NCBI GenBank assembly: GCA_035569435.1
Contig: DATMNB010000051.1
Span: 1-20,622 of the forward strand
Direction of reading: 5' to 3'
Length of the DNA: 20,622 nt
Origin: DASRDS01 sp035569435
GTDB taxonomy: Bacteria > Gemmatimonadota > Gemmatimonadetes > Gemmatimonadales > Gemmatimonadaceae
Made by a program: the position numbers and the translations under genes
Notes under the pieces: model-generated
The model's database searches: none
What the model saw: the letters and a program-made list of their open reading frames with translations, nothing else
What the model was told of the DNA's origin: nothing
Part shown: positions 1 through 7,558 of the stretch, in pieces
Layout of the letters: each line of letters starts with the position of its first letter
How positions within the stretch are numbered: the stretch's first letter is position 1

Positions 1-2
1 TG

Positions 3-596
3 TTGGATTGGGGGCGGTATGGGAACCATCTGTGGTCGGGGACGGTCACGTGGGATCCGGAGGGGCTGCTGTCGACGATTCCGGCGATCGGGACGACGAT
101 GTGCGGCGTACTGGTCGGAAAGTGGCTTCTTACTGAGCGTATACTGTCGGAAAAATTGAATGGTTTGTTCGCGTCTGGAGCGCTCGCGATCGTCGTCGGT
201 CTCGTCTGGAACTGGGCATTTCCGATCAACAAAAACCTCTGGACGAGTTCTTACGTTGTGTTTACCGCTGGCGTGGCCGCCGTCGCACTCGCAACGTGCA
301 TGTGGGTCATCGACGTCCGCGGCAGTCGGTGGTGGACCGGACCGTTTGTGGTGTTTGGGGTGAACCCGTTTGTGGCGTTCATCGGATCTGAGGCGATGGC
401 TCGGGTGATTTATTCCGTGGTGACGGTGCCTGGGCCGGCGGGTCAGCCGGTGAGTCTGGCGACGGCGGGGTATACGGTGTTCGCCCAGTGGCTTCCGCCG
501 CGGGTGGCGTCGCTGGCGTTTGCGGTGAGTTTCGTCCTGTTCTGGCTGGGCGTCCTGACAGTGCTGTATCGTCGGCACATCATCTTCAAAGTGTGA
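3..596 (+). CDS. NagX/HGSNAT-like (DUF5009) membrane acyltransferase, C-terminal part
   Basis: The gene is cut by the left edge; about 197 codons remain and the true start lies outside. The early stretch DPEGLLSTIPAI followed by a hydrophobic segment is typical of the COG4299/DUF5009 family, related to heparan-alpha-glucosaminide N-acetyltransferase and bacterial NagX. About five hydrophobic segments follow, with a short basic tail (YRRHIIFKV). Known relatives are multi-span inner-membrane proteins thought to move acetyl groups onto amino sugars across the membrane. The catalytic N-terminal half is not visible, so activity cannot be judged. It ends in tandem stops (TGA TAG, 594-599), and dacB starts 10 nt after the first stop, so the two are probably co-transcribed. 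The pairing suggests cell-wall amino-sugar metabolism (inference). Confidence 0.8.
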   Translation: MDWGRYGNHLWSGTVTWDPEGLLSTIPAIGTTMCGVLVGKWLLTERILSEKLNGLFASGALAIVVGLVWNWAFPINKNLWTSSYVVFTAGVAAVALATCMWVIDVRGSRWWTGPFVVFGVNPFVAFIGSEAMARVIYSVVTVPGPAGQPVSLATAGYTVFAQWLPPRVASLAFAVSFVLFWLGVLTVLYRRHIIFKV

Positions 597-606
597 TAGG
601 CGTCTG

Positions 607-2106
607 ATGTTCGTCTTGGTCGTTGCGGTCTCGCATCTCGCGTTCAACACGGCCGCACCTGGGCCCAAGCATCACCACCATCGCCGCCTGGCCGCCGCTG
701 TGCCGGCGATCCGCTACGACGCCCCGCGCAGTGTGCCGGCGTTGGCGGGTGATCTGGCCAGTCAGCTGTCCCATCGGGTCCGCGGCGGGCATTGGGGGGC
801 GATCGTCGTCTCGCTCACGCGTGGGGATACGCTGTTCGAGGAGAATGCCGATCAGCCGTTGCAGCCGGCGTCGACGATGAAGCTATTCACGTCGGCGCTC
901 GCGTTTGATCGACTGGGGCCGGATTTTCAGTTTAGTACCGATGTGCTGCGCGATGGGCCGGTGGACGCGACGGGGACGCTGCGGGGGAATCTCATCATTC
1001 GAGGCGACGGCGACCCGGCGTTGTCGAACCGGTTTCTGCGCGGGGACCCGGATGAGCCCATGGTCGTGTTGGCGCGCGAGATCGCCGCGGCGGGGATTAC
1101 CCATGTGCATGGGGATCTGATCGGGGACGCCACCGCGTTTGAGGCGCAACGCATCCCGAGTGGGTGGTTGCCGAGGTATCTCACGGCGGGGTATGCGGCG
1201 CGGGTGTCGGCGTTGTCGTTGAACGAGAATCTCGTGTGGGTCGTGGTGACGCCGGGGCACGCGGGTGGGGCGGCGACTGTGGTGCTCAATCCGTCGTCGA
1301 GTGCCATTCCGATTTCCAACGCGGTGCGGACGACGGCTGGGGGTGGGGCGAGTGTGTCGATCCACTCGCGGGCGGATGGGGGGGTGGAGGCGCGGGGGTA
1401 CATCGGAGCGGGGGCGGGGACGCGCTCGTACCAGCTGGTGATCGAGGATCCGGCGTTGTTTACGGTTGGGGCGTTGCATGATGCGTTGCTTGCGCAAGGC
1501 GTGCATGTGGACGGGACCATCCGGCTCGGGCCGACCACTGCTGGGGCGGTGAGTGTGGCGACACTGCCGTCGCCGCCGTTGGCGCGCATCGTTGCGGCGA
1601 TGAATCGGGAGAGCATCAATCATTACGCCGAGTTGTTGTTTCGCGACGCGGTGCGGGGGCCGGCGCGGAATGAGACCGGCTCGGCGGACATGGGTGCCAC
1701 GATGCTGCGTGACTTTCTCACGCAGAAGGTAGGGGCGGCTTCGAATGCCGTGTCGGTGTCTGACGGGAGTGGGTTGTCGACGTTGGATCACATCACGCCG
1801 CGGTCCATGGTGCAGTTACTCGCGTATGCGCATCGGGCGACGTGGGGGTCGGCGTTTCATGCGTCGTTGCCCGTGGCGGGGGAGTCTGAGCTCTTGCGGA
1901 ACCGTATGCGGTTCACGCCGGCGCAGGGGAATCTCCATGCCAAGACTGGGACGACCAACGACGTCATCTCGCTTGGCGGGTACGTCACGGCGCAGGACGG
2001 GGAAGTGTTGGCGTTCAGCTTCATCTACAACGGGTATGATCGGTGGAATGCCAAGAGCACCATCGACGGCATGGGTGCCACGCTGGCGTCATTTGTGAGA
2101 GAGTAA
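607..2106 (+). CDS. dacB: D-alanyl-D-alanine carboxypeptidase/endopeptidase, PBP4 type (peptidase S13)
   Basis: The 499-residue product carries the three penicillin-binding active-site motifs in order: S89-T-M-K92 (nucleophile and base), S336-I-N338 and K446-T-G448. The large insertion between the first and second motifs is the hallmark of the S13/PBP4 family, and the length fits. Such enzymes trim or cleave peptidoglycan peptides in the periplasm. The N-terminus is hydrophobic (MFVLVVAVSHLAF) and then has a basic His run, so it is a weak signal peptide or anchor. I chose ATG 607 because AGG at 598-600 lies 6 nt upstream. It follows the acyltransferase by 10 nt. Codon use is G-rich (many GGG and GTG) like its upstream neighbour and unlike the toxin-antitoxin genes after it. 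Confidence 0.93.
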   Translation: MFVLVVAVSHLAFNTAAPGPKHHHHRRLAAAVPAIRYDAPRSVPALAGDLASQLSHRVRGGHWGAIVVSLTRGDTLFEENADQPLQPASTMKLFTSALAFDRLGPDFQFSTDVLRDGPVDATGTLRGNLIIRGDGDPALSNRFLRGDPDEPMVVLAREIAAAGITHVHGDLIGDATAFEAQRIPSGWLPRYLTAGYAARVSALSLNENLVWVVVTPGHAGGAATVVLNPSSSAIPISNAVRTTAGGGASVSIHSRADGGVEARGYIGAGAGTRSYQLVIEDPALFTVGALHDALLAQGVHVDGTIRLGPTTAGAVSVATLPSPPLARIVAAMNRESINHYAELLFRDAVRGPARNETGSADMGATMLRDFLTQKVGAASNAVSVSDGSGLSTLDHITPRSMVQLLAYAHRATWGSAFHASLPVAGESELLRNRMRFTPAQGNLHAKTGTTNDVISLGGYVTAQDGEVLAFSFIYNGYDRWNAKSTIDGMGATLASFVRE

Positions 2107-2142
2107 CGAGGCCGAAACTAGAGCGAGAGCATCCGCCTGCCC

Positions 2143-2171
2143 TTGCGAATAAGCATATTAATGCTTATTTT
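2143..2171 (+). promoter_or_regulatory. Sigma70-like promoter of the toxin-antitoxin operon
   Basis: TTGCGA at 2143-2148 resembles a -35 box and TATTTT at 2166-2171 a -10 box, with an exact 17-nt spacer. This is one of the most AT-rich stretches in the window and lies 34 nt before the antitoxin start. Assignment is by eye; no transcript data. Confidence 0.55.
2148..2169. promoter_or_regulatory. Palindromic operator inside the TA promoter
   Basis: Perfect 9-bp inverted arms AATAAGCAT and ATGCTTATT flank a central ATTA. The palindrome fills the spacer between the proposed -35 and -10 boxes, so a bound dimer would block RNA polymerase. AbrB-fold antitoxins commonly bind such dyads to repress their own operon, so this is the likely autoregulatory site (inference). 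Confidence 0.65.
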
Positions 2172-2204
2172 CCCGTCGCACTGCAAACCGGGGGGTTAGC
2201 AGAG

Positions 2205-2435
2205 ATGGTCAAGATGGTCACGGTCCGGCAGATCGGGACTTCGGTGTCGGCGACGATCCCCAAAGAGATGGCGGATCGGCTGCACATCGGTGTGGGGGAC
2301 AGTCTATTCGCGATGGAAACGGACGAAGGTGTGCTCCTGACGCCTTATGACCCTACCACCGCGGGTGCGCTCGCCGCCTACGACCGTATCGCAAAGAAGT
2401 ATCGGGGCGCCTTGCGCGAGTTGTCCCGAAAATAA
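2205..2435 (+). CDS. AbrB/MazE/SpoVT-fold antitoxin
   Basis: The 76-residue product begins MVKMVTVRQIGTSVSATIP. It has the swapped-hairpin AbrB pattern: a short beta-strand, the G-T-S-V-S-A-T-I-P-K-E segment, then an amphipathic stretch and D-S-L-F-A-M-E. The N-terminal 45 or so residues should form the DNA-binding dimer, and the basic helical C-terminus (YDRIAKKYRGALRELSRK) should wrap the toxin. The reading frame runs upstream into dacB, but ATG 2205 is preferred: it follows the promoter and palindrome, has a G-rich SD-like stretch (2190-2196) before it, and yields the usual family size. ATG 2214 is an alternative. The Doc toxin follows 50 nt downstream. Doc is classically paired with Phd; an AbrB-fold partner is a less common pairing. 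Confidence 0.88.
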   Translation: MVKMVTVRQIGTSVSATIPKEMADRLHIGVGDSLFAMETDEGVLLTPYDPTTAGALAAYDRIAKKYRGALRELSRK

Positions 2436-2458
2436 CGGCGGAGGGCCATACCTCGCCG
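2436..2458 (+). other. Imperfect hairpin between antitoxin and toxin genes
   Basis: Directly after the antitoxin stop, CGGCGGAGG and CCTCGCCG can pair with one bulged G around the loop GCCATA. A hairpin here could lower toxin output relative to antitoxin. This is structure seen by eye only; the role is inferred. Confidence 0.35.
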
Positions 2459-2485
2459 ACACAGGATGGGCCGGTGGAGAAGAGT

Positions 2486-2911
2486 ATGGACGAGCCAACG
2501 TGGGTGAGTCGCGTGGTCGTTGATGCCATGCACACCAATCAGCTCCAAGAACATGGCGGGCTTCAAGGCACGCGCGACGTGAACGTGCTGGCATCGGCCT
2601 TAGGTCGTCCCCAGCATAAGTACGCCTACGAGCCCGATGTCGAAATTGCGACACTGGCGGCGGCATACGTCTTCGGGCTCGCGACCTCACACCCATATAT
2701 CGACGGCAATAAGCGCACGGCGTTCGTGACCGGTGCGGTGTTTCTGGACCAAAACGGATACGACATCGACCGATCGGAGCAAGAGGTCGTCGAGACGATG
2801 CTGGCGGTGGCCGATCGTCGCCTAAACGAAGCAGAACTCGCGGCGTGGATCCGGTCGTCACTCGTACCGCTTCCGCCACCTCCCACGGCGGATACTGTCC
2901 CCAGCCTCTAG
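2486..2911 (+). CDS. doc: Doc-family toxin (death-on-curing, Fic fold)
   Basis: The 141-residue product has the Fic/Doc motif H69-P-Y-I-D-G-N-K-R77. The lysine near the motif end, in place of the glycine of AMP-transferring Fic enzymes, fits the Doc branch, whose known member phosphorylates EF-Tu and halts translation. Upstream, HGGLQGTRDVNVLASALGRPQ is the typical Doc N-terminal region. ATG 2486 is preferred because GGAG (2476-2479) sits 6 nt upstream; GTG 2474 would add four residues. The C-terminus is proline-rich (LVPLPPPPTAD). Nothing looks truncated, so the toxin is probably active. Cognate neutralisation by the upstream AbrB-fold protein is inferred from order and spacing. The TAG stop lies within an inverted repeat shared with the converging mbfA gene. 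Confidence 0.92.
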   Translation: MDEPTWVSRVVVDAMHTNQLQEHGGLQGTRDVNVLASALGRPQHKYAYEPDVEIATLAAAYVFGLATSHPYIDGNKRTAFVTGAVFLDQNGYDIDRSEQEVVETMLAVADRRLNEAELAAWIRSSLVPLPPPPTADTVPSL

Positions 2912-2928
2912 CAACTTTGTTGCTAGAG
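2906..2928. terminator. Perfect hairpin overlapping the stop codons of doc and mbfA
   Basis: Arms CTCTAGCAAC and GTTGCTAGAG (10 bp, no mismatch) flank a TTT loop. The doc stop (2909-2911) and the mbfA stop (2923-2925, minus strand) sit at mirror positions in the two arms. It is placed as a bidirectional terminator, but no U-tract follows on either strand, so it may act on mRNA 3' ends rather than as a classical intrinsic terminator. Confidence 0.6.
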
Positions 2929-4062
2929 AAACTTGGCGATCCACTCGCCGACGAAGTAGCCGATTCCCGCGACGCCTAGGCCGACGACAAACATGTCGAT
3001 GCCCGAACGGAAGATGCCGCGGCCGGTGAAGACGGAGCGGGCCGCGCCGACGGCGAAGTGGGAGAGCATCGCCAGCGAGAAGGACAGGACGATGGCCTGG
3101 ATCCCGTGGAGGAAGAAGAAGGGGAACACCGGGATGATCGCCCCGAGGCCCGTGGCGGTGCCCGTGATCCATGCCTCCCGCATCGGCGACATGTTCGGCT
3201 CGCCGATCTTGAGTTCCTCCTGCACCTGCTCGGCGAGCATGCGCTCCGGGTCGCCCATGACCTGCGTCGCCAGCGTCTCGGCGGCGTCGCGGGCCATGCC
3301 CTTGGCCTGGTAGATCAGGGCCAACTCGTCGCGCTCGACTTCCGGCATGAGGGCGACTTCGTCGCGCTCCATGGCGATCTCGTGGGCGTAGACCTCCTGC
3401 TCGCTTTTGGCGGCCAAGTAGCCGCTCGAGCCCATGGAGAGCGCGTCGGCGATGAGGCCGGCGACGCCGGCGACGACCACGGCTTGGTGCTGGGTCGCAG
3501 CAGAGGCGCCGATGACGCCGGCCACGAGGCCGAAGTTGGCGGTGAGGCCGTCGTTGAAGCCGTAGACGACGTTGCGGAGGAGCCCACCCGACTCGGCGCG
3601 GTGCCAGGGCTCTGAGTTTCGCCCGGCGATCCCGGCGAGGGTTGTTGCGTGCTCGGCGCTCTCGCGGGCGAGGAGGAGTGCCTCGCCCCCGCCCGGGGCG
3701 CCGCGTGCCGTCGTGCGGTGCAGGTCGAGGTAGCCCTTCACCTCGCGGCCTTCCTCGGCGAGGAGCATCGGGAGCAGGAAATTCGGCCCAAACACGCGTC
3801 CGAGCCACGCCAGCAACCGAGCTCGACCGCTAGGCTTGAACGGGTGCGGCGGCCGGCCGTTCTCGGTCAGCAGCGTGCCCCAGATGTCGACGTGGCGGTC
3901 TTCGACTTCTGCGAGGCGCTGGTAGACGTCGCGCTTGGACTGGTCGGGTTCGGCCGTGGCCAGGATGCGGTACAGAAATGCCGCGTCGGCCTCGTCTTGC
4001 CAGTGATGCTCGAAGGTGTGGAGATCGGGCGCGGGTCGGGTCATGATGTCTGGCATCGTCAT
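2923..4062 (-). CDS. mbfA: MbfA-like iron exporter: ferritin-like domain fused to VIT1/CCC1 transporter
   Basis: The 379-residue product has two parts. Residues about 13-145 form a rubrerythrin-like helical domain with acidic/His metal-ligand candidates, including E54xxH57 in EVEDRHVDIWG and a later E-S-A-E-H. Residues about 160-379 are a VIT1/CCC1 transporter: a first pair of spans (RNVVYGFNDGLTANFGLVAG, then LIADALSMGSSGYLAAKSEQ), a Glu-rich cytoplasmic stretch that in VIT1 binds metal, then three more spans ending at the C-terminus. This layout matches membrane-bound ferritin A of Rhizobiales, which exports iron and protects against iron and peroxide stress. The start ATG 4062 gives MTMPDIM; M3 is also possible, and no clear SD is seen. 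It is a single gene convergent with doc and divergent from the PDZ gene. Confidence 0.88.
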   Translation of the reverse strand: MTMPDIMTRPAPDLHTFEHHWQDEADAAFLYRILATAEPDQSKRDVYQRLAEVEDRHVDIWGTLLTENGRPPHPFKPSGRARLLAWLGRVFGPNFLLPMLLAEEGREVKGYLDLHRTTARGAPGGGEALLLARESAEHATTLAGIAGRNSEPWHRAESGGLLRNVVYGFNDGLTANFGLVAGVIGASAATQHQAVVVAGVAGLIADALSMGSSGYLAAKSEQEVYAHEIAMERDEVALMPEVERDELALIYQAKGMARDAAETLATQVMGDPERMLAEQVQEELKIGEPNMSPMREAWITGTATGLGAIIPVFPFFFLHGIQAIVLSFSLAMLSHFAVGAARSVFTGRGIFRSGIDMFVVGLGVAGIGYFVGEWIAKFL

Positions 4063-4074
4063 ATAGAAATATCA

Positions 4075-4093
4075 CCGGGGAGGCAACCCCCGG
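4075..4093. other. GC-rich hairpin in the mbfA/PDZ divergent intergenic region
   Basis: CCGGGG and CCCCGG pair around a 7-nt loop, 12 nt upstream of the mbfA start, so it would lie in the mbfA leader. The rest of 4063-4198 must hold two divergent promoters, but I see no convincing -35/-10 pair or known iron-regulator box. Confidence 0.3.
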
Positions 4094-4198
4094 CCCTGTT
4101 GCGCGTGTCAGAGTGACGGTAGTCGGAACTGAGAACCCGAATCCCGCGTCCCCAGTCCAGAGTTCCGAGGCTCTTACCCTCGACCCCGCTGAGGTCCC

Positions 4199-4843
4199 AT
4201 GCGCAGGCTCTCGTTTGCCGCGGCCGTGCTTCCCGCCCTGCTTGTCGCCGCGGCGGTCGTTGCTTCCGTGCCGCCCGCTCTATCCGCCCAGGACATGGTT
4301 TACCGGACTCTCTCCAAGGAATCGGGCGACCGAGCCGCCCTCGGCGTGTCGACCGCGTCGGGGAGCGCGCGGGACACGATCGGCGTGCTCATCTCCGACG
4401 TGACGGTCGGCGGACCGGCCGATAAGGCGGGGATCCAGGAGGGGGATCGCATTGCCTCGATCGGCGACGTCGACCTGCGGGTGGCGGCCGCGGACGCCGG
4501 CAGTCGAGAAATGCAGGGGATCATGGCGCGCCGGCTTGCGCATGCGTTGGCCAAGCATGCGCCAGGCGATGTCGTCGAGCTCCGCGTGTATCACGACGGG
4601 CAGTTCGTCCCGCGCAAGGTCACGACGGGCAAGGCGTCGGAGGTCTTTGTCATGCCGGCGACGTATCACACGTTTGGCGGCTTCGACGACGGCGGGCTCA
4701 AGTTCGAACACATGCACGAAGACATGGCGCACATGCACGACGACATGGGGCACCTCATGGACCGCGTGAGGATCATGCGGATGCCACCGCTCGACTCGAA
4801 TGCCTTTCAGATCCAGTTCAACACCGGCCCGCACCGGATCTAG
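4199..4843 (+). CDS. Exported PDZ-domain protein with His/Met-rich tail
   Basis: The 214-residue product has a signal peptide ending near S-A-Q31, then a PDZ domain at about 49-145 with the carboxylate-binding and hydrophobic pattern seen in HtrA/DegP-type proteins (VGGPADKAGIQEGDRIASIGD). There is no protease domain, so it is probably a periplasmic adaptor or peptide-binding protein. Residues about 169-195 are strikingly rich in His, Met and Asp, with two near-identical heptads (HMHEDMA, HMHDDMG) and a degenerate third; a metal-binding role is possible but not shown. The start at ATG 4199 has GAGGT (4191-4195) a little close upstream. Its TAG stop abuts the stop of the converging M14 gene without a gap. 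Confidence 0.8.
   Translation: MRRLSFAAAVLPALLVAAAVVASVPPALSAQDMVYRTLSKESGDRAALGVSTASGSARDTIGVLISDVTVGGPADKAGIQEGDRIASIGDVDLRVAAADAGSREMQGIMARRLAHALAKHAPGDVVELRVYHDGQFVPRKVTTGKASEVFVMPATYHTFGGFDDGGLKFEHMHEDMAHMHDDMGHLMDRVRIMRMPPLDSNAFQIQFNTGPHRI
4709..4750 (+). repeat. 21-bp tandem repeat encoding HMH-D/E-DM heptads
   Basis: Two in-frame 21-bp units (4709-4729 and 4730-4750) differ at two bases and encode HMHEDMA and HMHDDMG. A third, degenerate unit starts at 4751 (HLMD). Seen directly. Confidence 0.8.
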
Positions 4844-4848
4844 CTAGA
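4839..4848. other. Palindromic convergent stop junction
   Basis: TCTAGCTAGA is a perfect 10-bp palindrome. Its centre TAGCTA is two abutting TAG stops, one for the PDZ gene (4841-4843) and one for the M14 gene (4844-4846, minus strand). There is no spacer and no U-tract; too short to call a terminator. Confidence 0.6.
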
Positions 4849-7555
4849 ACGTGGGGCCCAGAATCATAGAATTCAGCACGAGCCGGTCGAGCGCGCGCCA
4901 CCAGCCGCGGAACATGGGGTCGGCGGCAAACAGGATGACGTGGCCTCGGCCGGTTGGCTCGTCGATGACATACGACGTGCCCCGGAGGAGGCGCTCGGTG
5001 TTGTCCGGCCAGACAAACCCCGCCCGCACGAGGGGGCCCGTCGATGGGAACACGGCGACGTTGGCGCCCTCCTTGGACGGACGGAAGAAGACGTCGCCCG
5101 TCATCATGACGGTCATCCGCGCGCGGTCCGCGCCGTACGTCAGCCAGTGCGTGCGATCGAGCACGACATCGAAGTCGCTGCCCGGCACCGGTTGCGGGGT
5201 GTCGTTCTTGCGCAGGCCGGTCGTGTCCTTCTCCGCGCCCACGACCCGCGCGGTGGTCAGCGCGACATCATCGTGCGTCGCCCACGCCGCGGCGCCGCCC
5301 ATGAGGACGAGGGTGCCGCCGGCGCGCACCCAGGCCTTGAGGTGCTCGACGGCGTCCTTGCCGACCCGCTCGCCCAGGGTTTCCGGCGACGCATCGGGGA
5401 AGACGATGACGTTGACCTTGGTCAGGTCGACGGTGCCGAGGCCGATGGTCGTGAGGGGAAGGAACGGCACGCCGTAACGGTGCTCGAGGGTCCACCAGGC
5501 AGCGCCATAGGCCGTCTGGTCGATGCCCTCGCCGCCGACCAGGGCGATACGCGGCATGGTGACGCCGACGGTCGGTTCGGAACCGACGCCGTACTGTGCC
5601 GCGTCCGTGTAACCGGTGTTGACGGCAAAGACGGTTACGCCCAACGCCGAGGCCAGGGATGCCACGCGGTCGTGCACCGAGGCATCGTTGCGGGAGACGC
5701 GGACGACCCATGTCCCACGCGGGTATGACCGTCCGCCCGCTTCGATCGGTTTGGTCGCCACGGCCACGCGAACGCCGCGGGCCATGAGGGCGTAGGCCAG
5801 TCGCGTCGCGCCGTCAGCGTCCGGCGCGAACACGTAGGCGCTCTGCGCCCGGCCATTGGTGACGCCGCCGGGGACGGGCAGCTCGACGTCGGCCGAGTCG
5901 GTCGATGGGAGCGTGACCGGCGTGGTGGCGACCGGCGCCGCGTCCTCGACCCAGTAGCTCTCGACGCCGAAGGCGACCGGGAGGGCCCATGATGTGATGT
6001 CGTAGAACTCATAGCCTTCGCGGGATTCGTTTTTGCCGCGGGCGATGTTCCGTCGGTATTTCTCGACCTGGGCGCGGGCGAAGACGGAGTCGAGGTGTGG
6101 CGACGGATCGAGGATCGCGTGCGCGACGGCGCCCTGGGGTTGGGCGAGGTCGACGACGTAGGCGCCCGCGTCGAACCGGTGGGGGCCGGGGGCTTCGCCG
6201 CCGCTGTCGTTGGGGAGATAGGGGTGTGCGCGGAGCACTGAGAGCGGCGCGGTGGTCGTTCGGACGTCGATGCCCGCGCGGAGCAGCGACGAGACGAGGC
6301 CCGCCGCGCGGCCCGGGTCAGCGGTGGGGACGATGACGACGCGGCGCATGGGTCCCGAGGCGCCATCGCTGACGGCGCGGGCGCGGAAGGTGGTCCAGTC
6401 GCGGACGCGATCGGTGGCGTGGGCCGCGGTTGTGAGGATCGTCGACAGGGCGGCCACGTAGTGTTTGGCGATCCCGTCGCGGAACGAGAGGAGCGACCCA
6501 TCGTCGCGGCGCCAGAGGAGGCCTTTCCAGCCGCCGCCGTCGGTCTCGTAGGTCATCCCGGTCGCGCCGGTGAGCGACGGCCAGGTGTCCCAGTAACCGG
6601 GGTAGTAGAGGTCGAACACGTCGCGGGAGTAGTACATCCAGCCGTAGTGGTCGAAGCCCGCGGCGTTGCCACGGCCGATGATGTCGAGCCACTTGGCGGC
6701 GTCGGGACCCAGGAGCGGGTTGACCGGGCGGGCGGCGGGAGGGAAGAAGTAGGAGCCGACCTGGCCGTGGAGGTCCATGGCCACCATGGGGTGCCAGCGG
6801 AGCATGCCGCGGATGATGCCCTGGACCTCGGGCTGCGTGGAGGCGATCACATCGCGGTTCATGTCGAACCGGTAGTGATTGAACCGGCCCTGGATCGACC
6901 AGGGCTCATGATGCTCGGCGGCGGCGGGGTCGGGGTTGCCGACGCCTATGGAGTTGTACCAGACGGCGAAGCGTTCGTGGCCGTCTGGGTTGGAGCTGGG
7001 GTTGATGACGACGATGACGTGTTTGAGCGCGTCGACCGTGGCCGAGTCGTCGCTCGCGGCGAGGTGGTAGAGGAGCCACATCGCCGACTCGAAGCCCGCG
7101 GGCTCGTTCCCATGCACGGTCGCCGAGAACCACACGACCGCCGGCACCCGCGCCGCGATCGCGGCCCGCGTGGCCGGCGGCGCGAGGCGTGGGTCGGCAA
7201 GTGTGTCGAGCGCGCCGCGGATGGCGTCGAGCCGGCGCATGTTCTCAGGGTCCGACACGACATAGAGCCGCATCGTCCGCCGTTCGGCCGTCCGGGCCAA
7301 CGGCTCGACCCGCACGCGCTCCGGCGCCGCCGCCGCGATCGCCAGCAGCGTGCGCTCCTGCACGGCGTACTGCGTATTCCAGGCCCCCGCCTCGTACCCC
7401 AGGAGCGAGTCCGGCCGGGGCACGCCTGGCCGATAGGGCCCACGATCATAAAACGAAAACGCGCGCCCGTCGCGCGCGCTGTCGGCTTGCTGGGCGCCAA
7501 GCGACGCTGCGGCGAGGCCAATCGCGATGGTGACGCTAAGCGTGCGTACGTGCAC
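4844..7555 (-). CDS. Large secreted M14-family zinc carboxypeptidase with C-terminal GATase-like region
   Basis: The 903-residue product begins with a signal peptide (ends near L-G-A-Q-Q). The M14 catalytic set is complete: H148-G-N-E151 and H263 (MDLHGQ) as zinc ligands and E337 in GMTYETDGG as the general base. After about residue 400 the protein continues for some 500 residues. Around 680-770 (IALVGGEGIDQTAYGAAW, then VIVFPDASPE, then LKAWVRAGGTLVLMGG) it resembles a class I glutamine-amidotransferase-like fold, without a recognised catalytic cysteine, and may bind ligand or protein. The start is GTG 7555, 3 nt after the stop of the LTxxQ gene, so it is the last gene of the sigma-factor unit and probably coupled. 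The likely location is periplasm or outside the cell; the substrate is unknown. Confidence 0.9.
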   Translation of the reverse strand: MHVRTLSVTIAIGLAAASLGAQQADSARDGRAFSFYDRGPYRPGVPRPDSLLGYEAGAWNTQYAVQERTLLAIAAAAPERVRVEPLARTAERRTMRLYVVSDPENMRRLDAIRGALDTLADPRLAPPATRAAIAARVPAVVWFSATVHGNEPAGFESAMWLLYHLAASDDSATVDALKHVIVVINPSSNPDGHERFAVWYNSIGVGNPDPAAAEHHEPWSIQGRFNHYRFDMNRDVIASTQPEVQGIIRGMLRWHPMVAMDLHGQVGSYFFPPAARPVNPLLGPDAAKWLDIIGRGNAAGFDHYGWMYYSRDVFDLYYPGYWDTWPSLTGATGMTYETDGGGWKGLLWRRDDGSLLSFRDGIAKHYVAALSTILTTAAHATDRVRDWTTFRARAVSDGASGPMRRVVIVPTADPGRAAGLVSSLLRAGIDVRTTTAPLSVLRAHPYLPNDSGGEAPGPHRFDAGAYVVDLAQPQGAVAHAILDPSPHLDSVFARAQVEKYRRNIARGKNESREGYEFYDITSWALPVAFGVESYWVEDAAPVATTPVTLPSTDSADVELPVPGGVTNGRAQSAYVFAPDADGATRLAYALMARGVRVAVATKPIEAGGRSYPRGTWVVRVSRNDASVHDRVASLASALGVTVFAVNTGYTDAAQYGVGSEPTVGVTMPRIALVGGEGIDQTAYGAAWWTLEHRYGVPFLPLTTIGLGTVDLTKVNVIVFPDASPETLGERVGKDAVEHLKAWVRAGGTLVLMGGAAAWATHDDVALTTARVVGAEKDTTGLRKNDTPQPVPGSDFDVVLDRTHWLTYGADRARMTVMMTGDVFFRPSKEGANVAVFPSTGPLVRAGFVWPDNTERLLRGTSYVIDEPTGRGHVILFAADPMFRGWWRALDRLVLNSMILGPTF

Positions 7556-7558
7556 CGC

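Noticed and set aside
2043..2204. Longer antitoxin reading frame starting inside dacB
   Set aside because: It would precede the promoter and operator and add residues foreign to the AbrB fold.
4063..4198. Iron-responsive operator for mbfA
   Set aside because: No recognisable Fur, Irr or similar box could be seen; only a GC hairpin.
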